From Pseudomonas turukhanskensis (GTDB lineage Bacteria; Pseudomonadota; Gammaproteobacteria; Pseudomonadales; Pseudomonadaceae), in NCBI RefSeq assembly GCF_027922365.1, contig NZ_BSFN01000019.1, positions 1-64,000 on the forward strand: DNA of 64,000 nucleotides, in the 5' to 3' direction. Of this stretch, positions 17,380 to 26,401 are shown piece after piece. Both the position numbers and the translations under genes were made by a program. Under the pieces are notes generated by a model that made no database searches, had not been told where the DNA came from, and worked only from the letters and a program-made list of their open reading frames with translations. Position 1 is the first letter of the stretch. Each line of letters opens with the position of its first letter.

Positions 17380-17991
17380 TTAGCGCAGCGTCGGCAGGGC
17401 GGCGCCCATCAACGCAAACACACTGCCGCAGCCGCGGTTGAACCCTTTGCCGCTGCGCTCCAGCCACGGTCGGATACGATGCGCCAGGCGCGCCAACAGG
17501 TATTCGACAAAGCCCTCGAACAGCACAAAGGTCAGCACCATGATCACAAACTGCAGCCAGAGCGCGCGGCCGGGGTCGAGAAACTGCGGCAGAAAGGCGC
17601 CGAAAAACAGAATGACTTTGGGGTTGGAAATCGCCGACAGCAAACCCTGACGAAACAGCGCATGCCCCGACTTGCTCGGCGCCACGCCCTCGGTGCTCAG
17701 CTTGATCGGCGGTGCCCGCCACAGCTGCACACCCAGCCACACCAGGTACGCGCCGCCCACCCACTTCAACACCGTCAAAGCATGGGCGGAGGCCTGCAAC
17801 AGCGCGCCAATGCCGAACATCGACAGGGCCATCAGCACGGTAAAACCGAGCATGCCGCCGCTGATGGTGAACAAGGTTTTGCGCTGGCCATACAGCGCAC
17901 CATGGCTCAGCGCCAACAGGCCATTGGGGCCGGGCGTAAGCGACAGACCGACGACGGCAATCAGATAAACGAGCCAGGTGTGCAATGCCAT
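17380..17991 (-). CDS. LysE/RhtB-family exporter
   Basis: 203 residues, six predicted helices. The amino-terminal LSLTPGPNGLLALSHGALYG motif is diagnostic for LysE/RhtB amino acid or small-metabolite exporters. Normal length. First gene of a two-gene operon with the AraC regulator. Substrate unknown. Confidence 0.92.
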   Translation of the reverse strand: MALHTWLVYLIAVVGLSLTPGPNGLLALSHGALYGQRKTLFTISGGMLGFTVLMALSMFGIGALLQASAHALTVLKWVGGAYLVWLGVQLWRAPPIKLSTEGVAPSKSGHALFRQGLLSAISNPKVILFFGAFLPQFLDPGRALWLQFVIMVLTFVLFEGFVEYLLARLAHRIRPWLERSGKGFNRGCGSVFALMGAALPTLR

Positions 17992-18035
17992 GGGAGAGAG
18001 TCCGTGCGGGCTGAGTGATCGAGAATACCCGAGGC

Positions 18036-18932
18036 TTACATCGGAAAGAATGGTTCAGCCGGGTGATCGCCGAGTTGGTTTTTTGCGTCCTGGTGCAACT
18101 GCTGAATATGCCGAACCAGCACTGTCCAGAACGCTGGTTCGTTTACCGTGCTCGCCACCAACCGCGCAGGAAGAAAGCGGCTCATCTCGTGGCGAAAGTC
18201 CGCAGCGATGTTCGCGTCGCTTCCCATCAGCGCTGCGCGCTGGGCGAAAGCCCCGAGGAAATCAGACGGCGTGCAACGATGGTCCGCCAGTTTGCGCTTG
18301 AGCAACGGCCAGTGAGGAACCACCGTTTGCTGGCGCAGCCAGAGCAAATCCCACAGATCGCGGTTTTTGATGCGGTTGGCGCGAAGCGCAAAGGCCACAA
18401 CCTTGTCGATATAGATTTCTTCCCGCGCCTCAGCCTGCAGAATCAAACCACTGGTACCCATGTCCGCCCCGTAAGGATTGAGCAGCAACGACGGTTGCGG
18501 CAGATAGCTGGGAATGGCGAAGACATCGATGTTGATACGTTGCGCGGGCAGGGTTTTGCTGTGGGGGCGGGTCTGGATTTTCAGCTTCCAGGTATCGACA
18601 CTGCCCGTCTCTTTGGTCGGTTCGCTGACCGCCACATCCAGTCCGTATTTTTCCTTGAGCGTATCCACCAGCACGTGCGCCAGTTCCTTCAACTGCTCGC
18701 GGCTGAAATCGGCGCCGCCGGTGAAGTCGAGGTCCTCGCTCAAGCGATTGGAACCATAGCAAGCTCGCAGACACGTGCCGCCAATAAACGTGAGTTTTGC
18801 CAGTAACCCCGCGCCGCTCAGCGCCAGCATGATGTCGTGGTGCAACAACTCCTTCTCCACCACCATGCGCAGCGGCGCCAACTGCTCGGTATTGCGTAAC
18901 GCTTCATCCACTAGCCGATCAAACAGGTTCAT
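18036..18932 (-). CDS. abiEii: AbiEii-type nucleotidyltransferase toxin (type IV toxin-antitoxin)
   Basis: 298 residues from the ATG at 18930-18932 (MNLFDRLVDEALRN). The DUF1814/AbiEii nucleotidyltransferase motif GGTCLRACYGSNRLSEDLDFTGG is present (signature GG...S-ED-LD-F, shown here in two parts: GGTCLRAC and SNRLSEDLDF). AbiEii toxins transfer nucleotides and arrest growth; the pair can give abortive infection of phage. The start overlaps the 3' end of the antitoxin by 14 bp, the usual bicistronic layout. The upstream ORF extension is ignored because it overlaps the antitoxin. Confidence 0.88.
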   Translation of the reverse strand: MNLFDRLVDEALRNTEQLAPLRMVVEKELLHHDIMLALSGAGLLAKLTFIGGTCLRACYGSNRLSEDLDFTGGADFSREQLKELAHVLVDTLKEKYGLDVAVSEPTKETGSVDTWKLKIQTRPHSKTLPAQRINIDVFAIPSYLPQPSLLLNPYGADMGTSGLILQAEAREEIYIDKVVAFALRANRIKNRDLWDLLWLRQQTVVPHWPLLKRKLADHRCTPSDFLGAFAQRAALMGSDANIAADFRHEMSRFLPARLVASTVNEPAFWTVLVRHIQQLHQDAKNQLGDHPAEPFFPM

Positions 18933-19503
18933 CCGTACTGCTCCCATCCATCCGATCCGGGGCAACCAAATCCATACTGCGGCGCGTAGCACGCATATCG
19001 CGCAGAGCCAGCTGGGTGGTTGCACGCCACAGCCGGCAGCGGGCATCGTACTGCAGATGTTCAGCCACATCGGCGGGCTGTTGGCGGGTATGCACGAACT
19101 CCAACGTGCCCCAACGCCCACAATCTATGCGGCTGCTGCGTGCGGACGACATCACCGTGAGCCAACTGATAGGCACCTGGGAAATCGCCCCGGCGTCACT
19201 CAGCGCCGTCTCAAGGCTGATGTAATTGAAATGATTCGCCCGCAAGCGCGCGGCGGCATGAAACAGCAACAAGCCATCACGCGGCGCTGCCGGCTCGAAC
19301 ACATACAAACCCCGACAGACACGCCGCAGCAGCCCACTTCTATCAGCCCGACTGAGCAACGTTTTAAAAGCCCCATCTGAAAGCTCCGGCAGCAAGCCTC
19401 GCAGGTCCTCCGGGGTAAAGAGATAACGCTCCGCACTCGCCAGCGCATACAAACTGTGGAGCAGCTGACGCATTGGTTGAATGGGAGTGCTGGAAAGGAG
19501 CAT
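18919..19503 (-). CDS. abiEi: AbiEi-type antitoxin / transcriptional regulator
   Basis: About 194 residues from the ATG at 19501-19503 (MLLSSTPIQPMRQLL); an alternative TTG start at 19530 or ATG at 19473 cannot be excluded since none has a strong Shine-Dalgarno. The N-terminal winged-helix region (LFTPEDLRGLLPELSDGAF, LSRADRSGLLRRVCRGLYVFE) and a C-terminal antitoxin domain fit AbiEi. Such antitoxins repress their own operon by binding inverted repeats. Overlaps the toxin by 14 bp. Confidence 0.85.
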   Translation of the reverse strand: MLLSSTPIQPMRQLLHSLYALASAERYLFTPEDLRGLLPELSDGAFKTLLSRADRSGLLRRVCRGLYVFEPAAPRDGLLLFHAAARLRANHFNYISLETALSDAGAISQVPISWLTVMSSARSSRIDCGRWGTLEFVHTRQQPADVAEHLQYDARCRLWRATTQLALRDMRATRRSMDLVAPDRMDGSSTDEPV

Positions 19504-19576
19504 GTGGCGACTCAACGAAAAGTTACACAAACAGAAACTTAGTGTTGAGTGAGAAAAAATGCAACGTAAAACACTG

Positions 19577-19609
19577 TACGGAAAGTTTCATAATATGTAA
19601 CTTTCCGTA
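19577..19609. promoter_or_regulatory. Near-perfect 33-bp palindrome upstream of abiE (candidate AbiEi operator)
   Basis: Arms TACGGAAAGTT (19577-19587) and AACTTTCCGTA (19599-19609) are perfect 11-bp inverted repeats; the spacer itself contains CATA/TATG around the centre, leaving only one mismatch pair. A related half-site ACGAAAAGTT lies at 19515-19524. On the minus strand the centre provides a TATTAT hexamer usable as a -10 box, so occupancy would block the promoter. AbiEi autoregulation is established for other systems; binding here is inferred. Confidence 0.65.
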
Positions 19610-19619
19610 GAGAAAACGT

Positions 19620-20000
19620 CGTTGATCTACCCGTTGACGTACTTCTGACTTGGCTCTTGATCTCCCGCTTTTGATCTTGCGCTTTTGGCTCCGCTTTTGA
19701 TCTACCCGCCCCTTGATCGCCAGGCCGAGTGGAGTCGTTGCGTAAGGGGTCGTAGCGGCCGGGAGCCGCGCAGAGGGATGAGGGCCATGGATGGCCCTTC
19801 AGCCCGGCCCCTGGAGCGACGACGTAGCGAGGGGACCCGAAGCGCAGCGTAGGGCCCAGGTAGGGGCAAGATTTTTTGGTTTCTTTTTTATGGTGCGGCA
19901 TTCCGACGACTGGAAAAAGAAACTCGCGCGTAAGGCGCGAGACAAAACCCTCAGCACGCGCGGTAACGAAGAAAATCACAGCATGCCGGCCAACCGGAAA
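19620..20000. repeat. Composite intergenic repeat region (GATCT-rich repeats and a Pseudomonas intergenic element)
   Basis: No convincing gene. From 19650 to 19720 a loose series of CGCTTTTGATCT units recurs. From about 19740 to 19960 runs an element that I recognise, from memory, as common between Pseudomonas genes, with the GGGGACCCGAAGCGCAGCGTAGGGCCC stretch (split: GGGGACCCGAAGCG, CAGCGTAGGGCCC). It contains a perfect stem GTTTCTTTTT (19879-19888) with AAAAAGAAAC (19914-19923), followed by a second stem CTCGCGC (19923-19929) with GCGCGAG (19935-19941). Role unknown. Confidence 0.55.
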
Positions 20001-20050
20001 CGAACCTCCAGCACACCGAACAAAGCCCCGCCGACAAGACGCAAAAAAAC

Positions 20051-21715
20051 CTACACGCTCTGTATCGCATCCAGCTTCGCCGGCGCCGCCGGCTGATGAT
20101 CCGGCTCCTCAGGCGCCGCCTCAAAACTATCAGCCCGCGCCATCTTCCACATGCGCTCATAAAACTCGCCACTGATCTTGCCGCTCAGCAATTCGCCGGG
20201 TTTGAGGAACACATGCTCCTGAGCAAACATTTTGATCTCGGTGGCCGAAATCCGCCGCACCAGATGGCGCGCATCCAGCTGCTTGGGGTGGGAAAGCCCA
20301 GCCGCCGCCAGCATCTCGGCCAGGGCTTTGAGCGTATTGCGGTGAAAACTGAAAACCCGCTGCGCCTTGTCCTCAACCACAAGCGCTCGCTGGCGCAAAG
20401 GGTCCTGAGTCGCCACCCCGGTAGGGCACTTGTTGGTGTGGCAGCTCTGGCTTTGAATACAGCCGATGGCAAACATGAAACCGCGCGCCGAGTTGGCCCA
20501 GTCGGCGCCGATGGCCAGCACGCTGGCGATATCGAAGGCGCTGACAATCTTGCCGCTGGCGCCCAGCTTGATCTTGTCGCGCAGGTTCAGCCCCACCAGG
20601 GTGTTATGCACAAACAGCAGCCCCTCGCGCATCGGCACGCCAATGTGGTCGGTGAACTCGACCGGCGCCGCGCCCGTGCCGCCTTCCTTGCCGTCGACCA
20701 CGATAAAGTCCGGCAGAATGCCGGTCTCCAGCATGGCCTTGGCGATGCCCATGAACTCCCATGGATGGCCCAGGCAAAACTTGAAGCCTACCGGTTTGCC
20801 GCCCGACAGTTCGCGCAACTGGGCCACGAATTGCAGCAGCTCTATGGGCGTTGAAAACGCGCTGTGGCGCGACGGCGACACGCAGTCTTCGCCCATCGGC
20901 ACCCCACGGGTTTCCGAGATTTCCTTGGTCACCTTGTGCTTGGGCAGAATGCCGCCGTGCCCCGGCTTGGCGCCTTGGCTCAGTTTGATTTCAATCATCC
21001 GTACCTGCGGGCTTTGCGCCTGTTTGGCAAAGCGCTCAGGGTCGAACAGGCCGGTGCTGGTGCGGCAGCCGAAATAACCGCTGCCCAGCTCCCAGGTAAG
21101 GTCACCGCCGTGCTCGCGGTGGTACTCGCTGATGCTGCCCTCGCCGGTGTCGTGAATGAAATTGCCGAGCTTGGCGCCTTTGTTCAGGGCGCGAATGGCG
21201 TTGGCACTGAGCGAGCCAAAACTCATGGCCGAGATATTGAACAACGAGGCGGAGTAGGGCTGCTTGCACGCCGGGCCGCCGATGATCACGCGAAAGCTGT
21301 CGGGGTCGGTGAGCGTGGCCGGGCGCATGGAGTGGCCGATAAATTCGAAGCCGTTCTGGTACACGTCAATCAGGGTGCCGAAGGGTTTGTCGGCCCCTTC
21401 GTTCTTGGCGCGTGCATAAACCAGAGAGCGTTGCGCGCGGGAGAAGGGCAGCTTGTCGCCATCGGCTTCGAGCAGGTACTGGCGGATCTCGGGGCGAACG
21501 CCTTCGACCAGGTAACGAATATTGCCCAGAATCGGATAATTGCGCCGCACCGCATGGCGGGTTTGCAGCAGGTCGCCGATGCCGATCAACGTCAGCACCC
21601 CTGTCAGCAGGGTAAATGGCCACAGCCACTCATGGTGGTAGAACGGCAGACTGGCGAGGGTGAACACAAGACAGGCAACAAAAAACGCGTAGCGGCTAAG
21701 CAGCGAAAGACTCAT
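20051..21715 (-). CDS. FMN-binding glutamate synthase family protein
   Basis: 554 residues from the ATG at 21713-21715 (RBS GGGAG). Two N-terminal hydrophobic segments (MSLSLLSRYAFFVACLVFTL and the following helix) precede a GltB-like FMN/central domain with MSFGSLSANAIRALNKGAKLG, GAKPGHGGILP, SPSRHSAF and the cysteine-containing SQSCHTNKCPTGVATQDP. It lacks the glutaminase and C-terminal GXGXG domains of real glutamate synthase. Members are membrane-associated oxidoreductases of uncertain substrate. The cysteines could bind a 3Fe-4S cluster as in GltB. Confidence 0.88.
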   Translation of the reverse strand: MSLSLLSRYAFFVACLVFTLASLPFYHHEWLWPFTLLTGVLTLIGIGDLLQTRHAVRRNYPILGNIRYLVEGVRPEIRQYLLEADGDKLPFSRAQRSLVYARAKNEGADKPFGTLIDVYQNGFEFIGHSMRPATLTDPDSFRVIIGGPACKQPYSASLFNISAMSFGSLSANAIRALNKGAKLGNFIHDTGEGSISEYHREHGGDLTWELGSGYFGCRTSTGLFDPERFAKQAQSPQVRMIEIKLSQGAKPGHGGILPKHKVTKEISETRGVPMGEDCVSPSRHSAFSTPIELLQFVAQLRELSGGKPVGFKFCLGHPWEFMGIAKAMLETGILPDFIVVDGKEGGTGAAPVEFTDHIGVPMREGLLFVHNTLVGLNLRDKIKLGASGKIVSAFDIASVLAIGADWANSARGFMFAIGCIQSQSCHTNKCPTGVATQDPLRQRALVVEDKAQRVFSFHRNTLKALAEMLAAAGLSHPKQLDARHLVRRISATEIKMFAQEHVFLKPGELLSGKISGEFYERMWKMARADSFEAAPEEPDHQPAAPAKLDAIQSV

Positions 21716-21808
21716 GCGGGCTCCCTTGGGGCATGGACGGCAGGGCTGAGCGTAGACGGCCCGGTTAAGGCAGTCGAGGGTAGCGGGCAATTGTTGCGTG
21801 ACAGCTGG

Positions 21809-21908
21809 CCCTCACCCCCGGCCCTTCTCCCGCCCGCGGGAGAGGGGAGACTCGATACCGCGTACGATCAACCCCCTCTCCCTAAGGGAGAGGGTTGGGG
21901 TGAGGGGA
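21809..21908. repeat. Pair of CCCTCACCCC/CCCTCTCCC hairpin repeats
   Basis: Two oppositely oriented copies (21809-21846 and about 21873-21908) of the common bacterial intergenic word pair CCCTCTCCC...GGGAGAGGG with TTGGGGTGAGGG, between the FMN protein and LuxR genes. Likely mobile intergenic repeat; could terminate transcription. Confidence 0.75.
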
Positions 21909-21923
21909 AGGGCAGCACTCGGT

Positions 21924-22718
21924 CTATGCGTTCTGCGCCTGCAGAAAAATCGAAAACAGCTCCGACTGCGATTTGATCCCCAGTTTGCTGTAGATATGTT
22001 TCTTGTGAACCTTCACCGTTTCGGCCGAGATATCCAGCTTGCGGGCGATTTCCTTGCTGGAGCAGCCGCTAAGCATCAGGCGCGCCACGTCCAGTTCGCG
22101 GGCGGTGAGTTGCGCGCCCTTGAGTTGCAGCGCCGAGGTTTCCAACTGTGTGCGCCACACCCCACTGGCCGGCATCGGGGCGGTGGGGACCACTTCTTCA
22201 AACGGCATGCGCTGGCGCAGCAGGGCGATAACCCAGGGCTGGATCAGCGACAGCAAGGCTATCTGCTCGGCGCTAAAACGCTGCGTCGAGCCCAGCGACA
22301 GGCACAAGGTGCGGTCGCCATCGAGCTGGCAATTGAGCTGAATTTCATCGGCCACCACATTCAGGCGGAAGTAGCGCTGGTAGTACTCGGTCTGCTCGAA
22401 ATACTCAGGCGCCACTTCCGCCAGGCGGAAGAAGCCGGTTTGCGCCTGTTCACGGCTGGCAATATAGAAGGGGTCGAGCAGGTACAAACCCTTGAGGTAA
22501 TCCTGAAACAGGGTGTCCGGGCCGCCGTCGTTTCCGGGGCATTCGGCGAACACCAGGGGGCGCTGCTCGGAGCTGAAGAGCAAAACCACCCAACTGTCGA
22601 ACGCCACATACTGTTCCAGCAGGCGCACCAGCAGGGTCCAGAAATTCGGCTTGGGCAGGGCTTCGATCAATTGCCCCACCGAGCGGTGCCAGGCGATGTC
22701 CTGCAGCGTCAACGACAT
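21924..22718 (-). CDS. LuxR-family (GerE-type HTH) transcriptional regulator
   Basis: 264 residues. The C-terminal HTH LTARELDVARLMLSGCSSKEIARKL followed by VKVHKKHIYSKLGI is typical of LuxR regulators. The N-terminal region shows no clear autoinducer-domain motif and no receiver aspartate. It is divergent, 169 bp away, from the amidase and permease genes, a layout suggesting it controls their expression in response to an amide or amine. Confidence 0.88.
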   Translation of the reverse strand: MSLTLQDIAWHRSVGQLIEALPKPNFWTLLVRLLEQYVAFDSWVVLLFSSEQRPLVFAECPGNDGGPDTLFQDYLKGLYLLDPFYIASREQAQTGFFRLAEVAPEYFEQTEYYQRYFRLNVVADEIQLNCQLDGDRTLCLSLGSTQRFSAEQIALLSLIQPWVIALLRQRMPFEEVVPTAPMPASGVWRTQLETSALQLKGAQLTARELDVARLMLSGCSSKEIARKLDISAETVKVHKKHIYSKLGIKSQSELFSIFLQAQNA

Positions 22719-22887
22719 TTTCCTACCCCATGCTCAAAAACGACTAACCCCGATGGGTTACCACGCCTGCGTGATTACGAGCGCCCGGCGTGATGCGCAT
22801 ACTGCCCCGACTGTGGCGCTCATGGCGAGGCCAACGCCGCGGGATAACGATACCAACGCTACGCGATAACGAGAAAAGGGAACCTCC

Positions 22888-23703
22888 ATGAAGGTCGAAT
22901 TCGCCCAGCTTGCCGGTCGTGACGCAGACACTGCCTACAACCTGCAACGCACCCTGGATGCCATCGTCGCCTGTGCCAGCGATACCCAGTTGCTCGTCTT
23001 TCCGGAAACTCACCTGATGGGTTTTCCCAGCGCGGAACAAGTTGCCGCCGTTGCCGAACCCCTCGATGGCCCGACTCTGAAAGCCGTACAAAGCGCCGTA
23101 CGCGAGCGTGGCATCAGCGTGGTGGTGGGTGTGGCCGAGGTTGATGACGGTCGTTACTTCAACACCACCGTGCTGCTCACCCCCGAAGGCATTGCGCTGA
23201 AATACCGCAAAACCCACCTGTGGGCCTCGGACCGTGGCGTGTTCAGCGCCGGCGACCGGTACAGCACCTGCCTGTGGAACGGCCTGCGCGTTGGCCTGCT
23301 GATTTGCTACGACATCGAATTCCCGGAAACCGCCCGCGCCCTGGCGCAGCTGGGCGTAGAGCTGATCATTGTCACCAACGGCAATATGGACCCCTACGGT
23401 CCCACCCACCGCACCGCGATCATGGCCCGCGCCCAGGAGAACCAGGCGTTTGCGCTAATGGTCAACCGCGTGGGTGAAGGTGATGGCGGCTTGGTGTTTG
23501 CCGGTGGCAGCGCGCTGGTCAACCCGTTCGGCACGCTGCTTAAAGAAGCCGGCCGCGAAGAAACCCAATTCAGCGCCGAGTTCGATGTAAGCGAACTGGC
23601 CGCCGCCCGCCGCGATTACCGCTACCTCGACGACCAACGCCTGCAATTGCCGGGCGAGGTGATCGAGCATGCCGATGGGCGTCGGGAGTTGCTGATTCCC
23701 TGA
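22888..23703 (+). CDS. Carbon-nitrogen hydrolase (nitrilase superfamily amidase)
   Basis: 271 residues. The Glu-Lys-Cys triad is visible in VFPETHLMG, KYRKTHLW and LLICYDIEFPE. The GNMDPYG...RARAQENQ block resembles the aliphatic amidase / 5-aminovaleramidase (DavA) and RamA branch, which hydrolyse small amides to acid plus ammonia in the cytoplasm. The permease gene begins 159 bp downstream, suggesting uptake of the amide or amine and its hydrolysis. Exact substrate unknown. Confidence 0.88.
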   Translation: MKVEFAQLAGRDADTAYNLQRTLDAIVACASDTQLLVFPETHLMGFPSAEQVAAVAEPLDGPTLKAVQSAVRERGISVVVGVAEVDDGRYFNTTVLLTPEGIALKYRKTHLWASDRGVFSAGDRYSTCLWNGLRVGLLICYDIEFPETARALAQLGVELIIVTNGNMDPYGPTHRTAIMARAQENQAFALMVNRVGEGDGGLVFAGGSALVNPFGTLLKEAGREETQFSAEFDVSELAAARRDYRYLDDQRLQLPGEVIEHADGRRELLIP

Positions 23704-23862
23704 TCACTGTTGTGCACACGCGTACCTCATCTCTGCTGGCGGTGACCCGCAGAGCAACGAATAAGAACCACCGCCCCATCCAATGGAGTCTTCTGGCAGC
23801 GACCGGAAGACCGGGGCCCAAATCTACTGCCCAAAAAACTAAAAACATCAGGAGTAGTCCCC

Positions 23863-25182
23863 ATGGCTCGTCTGCAACGAACGCTGTCCCTCGGTTCAGT
23901 GGTGCTGTTCGGCATCGCCTACATGACCCCCATTATCGTGCTCGGCACCTTCGGCATTCTGTCCACTACCACCGGCGGCGCGGTGCCTTCGGCCTATGTA
24001 GTGGCGGCCATCGCCATGCTCTTTACCGCCTTCAGCTATGCCCGTATGGCGGCGGCCTTTCCGGTGGCCGGCTCGGCGTATAGCTACGTGCGCAAAGCCA
24101 TCAGCCCCAAACTCGGCTTTCTCGCCGGCTGGGCGGTATTGCTCGACTACCTCTTCTTGCCCATGGCCATCTGGCTGATCGGTGCGGCGTACCTGGCCTC
24201 GGCCTTCCCGGCTATTCCGCAGGCGGTGTGGGTGCTGGCGTTTATCGGCGTCACCACGCTGATCAACGTGGTCGGCCTGAAGCTGGCCAACACCATCAAC
24301 ATCGGCCTGATGCTGGTGCAGTTTCTGGTGCTGGTGGCCTTCGTGGTGCTGTGCATTCACTACGTGGCCGGCGACGCCACGCAAGCGTTGTGGACGCTAA
24401 AACCATTCTTCAACGGCGACGTGCACTTGCCGATGGTGATGGGCGGCGCGGCGATTGCCTGCTACTCATTCCTGGGTTTTGACGCGGTCAGTACCCTTAC
24501 TGAGGAAACCCACGAGCCACGCAAAACCATTCCCAAAGCGATTTTGCTGATCACCTTGATCGGCGGCGCGATCTTTATTGCCGTGTCGTACTTCGTGCAG
24601 CTGGCGCACCCCTCAATCGAGTTCCAGAGCCCGGATTCGGCCGCCACGGAAATCGCACTGAATATCGGTGGCGACCTGTTCGTGACCTTCTTCCTGATTG
24701 GTCTCATCGTCGGCCAGTTCACCTCGGGTTTGTCGGCTCAGGCCAGCGCCTCGCGCCTGCTGTTCGCCATGGGCCGTGACGGGGTGTTGCCCCAGGGCTT
24801 CTTCGCCCGTCTGGGCCGCTTCGGTACGCCGGTCAACAGCATCGTGCTGTGCGGTGTGGTGGCGCTGCTGGCGCTGAAACTGGACGTCACCACCTCCACC
24901 TCGTTTATCAACTTCGGCGCCTTTCTGGCCTTCAGTCTGGTGAACCTGGCGGTGATTTTTCACTACTGGATCAACGGCGAAAAACGCGGCGGCCGCGAAC
25001 TGCTGTTGTTCCTGCTGTGCCCGTTGGTGGGGTTAGTGGCGGATCTATGGCTGATGATCAGCCTGGATCATCTGGCAATCATTCTGGGGCTGAGCTGGCT
25101 GAGCCTGGGCGTGATCTACCTCGCTGCGTTGACCGGAGGCTTCCGCCGTCAGCCACCGGAGATGGATTTCAACGAGGCTTGA
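23863..25182 (+). CDS. APC-family amino acid/polyamine permease (PuuP-like)
   Basis: 439 residues with about 12 helices. N-terminal LGSVVLFGIAYMTPIIVLGTFG and the SYARMAAAFPVAGSAYSYVRKAI block match APC permeases; the spacing and GFLAGWAVLLDYLFLPM resemble the putrescine importer PuuP. RBS CAGGAGTAG precedes the ATG. Same strand as the amidase; probable shared control by the divergent LuxR regulator. Confidence 0.88.
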   Translation: MARLQRTLSLGSVVLFGIAYMTPIIVLGTFGILSTTTGGAVPSAYVVAAIAMLFTAFSYARMAAAFPVAGSAYSYVRKAISPKLGFLAGWAVLLDYLFLPMAIWLIGAAYLASAFPAIPQAVWVLAFIGVTTLINVVGLKLANTINIGLMLVQFLVLVAFVVLCIHYVAGDATQALWTLKPFFNGDVHLPMVMGGAAIACYSFLGFDAVSTLTEETHEPRKTIPKAILLITLIGGAIFIAVSYFVQLAHPSIEFQSPDSAATEIALNIGGDLFVTFFLIGLIVGQFTSGLSAQASASRLLFAMGRDGVLPQGFFARLGRFGTPVNSIVLCGVVALLALKLDVTTSTSFINFGAFLAFSLVNLAVIFHYWINGEKRGGRELLLFLLCPLVGLVADLWLMISLDHLAIILGLSWLSLGVIYLAALTGGFRRQPPEMDFNEA

Positions 25183-25197
25183 GGCTAGCCGTGCGAG

Positions 25198-25223
25198 CCT
25201 ATCGAGGCTTCAGCCTCGATAGG
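25198..25223. repeat. Perfect hairpin between convergent genes
   Basis: CCTATCGAGGC (25198-25208) and GCCTCGATAGG (25213-25223), 11-bp arms and a TTCA tetraloop, placed 16 bp after the permease stop and before the convergent LysR gene. No T tract on either side; may be a REP-type repeat acting as an RNA end-stabiliser. Confidence 0.65.
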
Positions 25224-25241
25224 GCAATCGGAGGTTTTGCG

Positions 25242-26192
25242 TCATAACGCCTTCAGCATGCCACTCAGTTCCTGCAAGCTGGCTTCATCGGCCTGCAAAC
25301 GCTCAGGCAACGTGTCGCGCAAAAACTCCACCCAGGTACGGATCTTGGCATCCAGGTATTGCCGCGACGGGTACAGCGCAAATACCTTCAACTGGTACAG
25401 CCGGTACTGCGGCAGCACCCGCACCAGGCTGCCGTCGCGAAGGCCGGCGATGGCCGAGTACACCGGCAAGGCGCCAATGCCGATGCCGGCCTTTACCGCT
25501 TCGGTCATGGCGTCCGCCGTATTCACCTGAAACACCGAACGGTTGATGGTCACCATTTCGTCGCCATCGGGCCCTTCGAATTCCCATTTATCCAGGCTCA
25601 TGGCTGCGTTCACCAACCGCAGGCAGCGGTGCTGCTGCAGCTCACCCGGGCGATGGGGAAAGCCGTGTTCGGCGATATAGCCAGGCGATGCGCACAGCAC
25701 GCTGAAGGTGCTGCCGATGCATTTGGACACCAGCCCCGAATCCGGCAACTCCCGGGCGATTACCACCGACACGTCGTAGCCCTCGTCGAGAATATCGGTG
25801 GTGCGGTTGGCCAGGGTCAGGTCGAAGCTCACGTCCGGGTATTTGCGGTTGTAGGCGGCGATAGCCTTGATCAGGTAGTGCTGGCCGATTCCGGTCATCG
25901 AGTGCACTTTCAGGTTGCCGGCCGGGTGTGCGTGGGCGTCGCCAGCCTCGGCTTCGGCTTCTTCGATATAGCCCAGAATCTGTTGGCAGCGCAGCAGGTA
26001 GCGCTGGCCCGCTTCGGTGAGGGCGATGCGCCGGGTGGTGCGTTGCAGCAGGCGGGTGCGCAGGTGGGTTTCCAGGGTGGCAACGGAGCGCGAGACGTAG
26101 GACGTCGTGAGGTCCATACGTTGCGCGGCGGCAGTAAAACTGCCGGTTTCGACCACACACACAAAGGTGCGCATATTGAACAGGATGTCCAC
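25242..26192 (-). CDS. LysR-family transcriptional regulator (candidate regulator of the efflux operon)
   Basis: 316 residues if translation starts at the GTG at 26190-26192, which has a good AGAGGAA Shine-Dalgarno nine bases upstream; the longer frame to 26285 lacks one. HTH TAAAQRMDLTTSYVSRSVATLE, then RTTRRIALTEAG and a C-terminal effector domain. It is divergent from the outer membrane channel/FUSC/DUF1656/HlyD operon, like AaeR beside aaeXAB in Enterobacteria, so it likely senses an aromatic acid or similar. Confidence 0.9.
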   Translation of the reverse strand: MDILFNMRTFVCVVETGSFTAAAQRMDLTTSYVSRSVATLETHLRTRLLQRTTRRIALTEAGQRYLLRCQQILGYIEEAEAEAGDAHAHPAGNLKVHSMTGIGQHYLIKAIAAYNRKYPDVSFDLTLANRTTDILDEGYDVSVVIARELPDSGLVSKCIGSTFSVLCASPGYIAEHGFPHRPGELQQHRCLRLVNAAMSLDKWEFEGPDGDEMVTINRSVFQVNTADAMTEAVKAGIGIGALPVYSAIAGLRDGSLVRVLPQYRLYQLKVFALYPSRQYLDAKIRTWVEFLRDTLPERLQADEASLQELSGMLKAL

Positions 26193-26401
26193 CCGGTAAA
26201 TTCCTCTGAGGCGCCAGCCTGCAGGCTGGGCGGGTGCGCAGTCTGGCAGGAAACCTGCCAAGGATTGTCGCAGTTTAGTACACAATGATTCGCCTAAAAC
26301 CTCGCTTATCCATCCTTCAACGGCCGCCTAGAATCGCCCCCCGAGTCGGCCATCAAGAGCCGCCCCCCTTTTTAGCCGCCGCCTTGTCAGGATGTCTCGC
26401 A

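Noticed and set aside
19876..20175. Arg/Pro-rich frames of about 100 residues in the intergenic element
   Set aside because: Low-complexity translation of the repeat element that runs into the antisense strand of the FMN protein.
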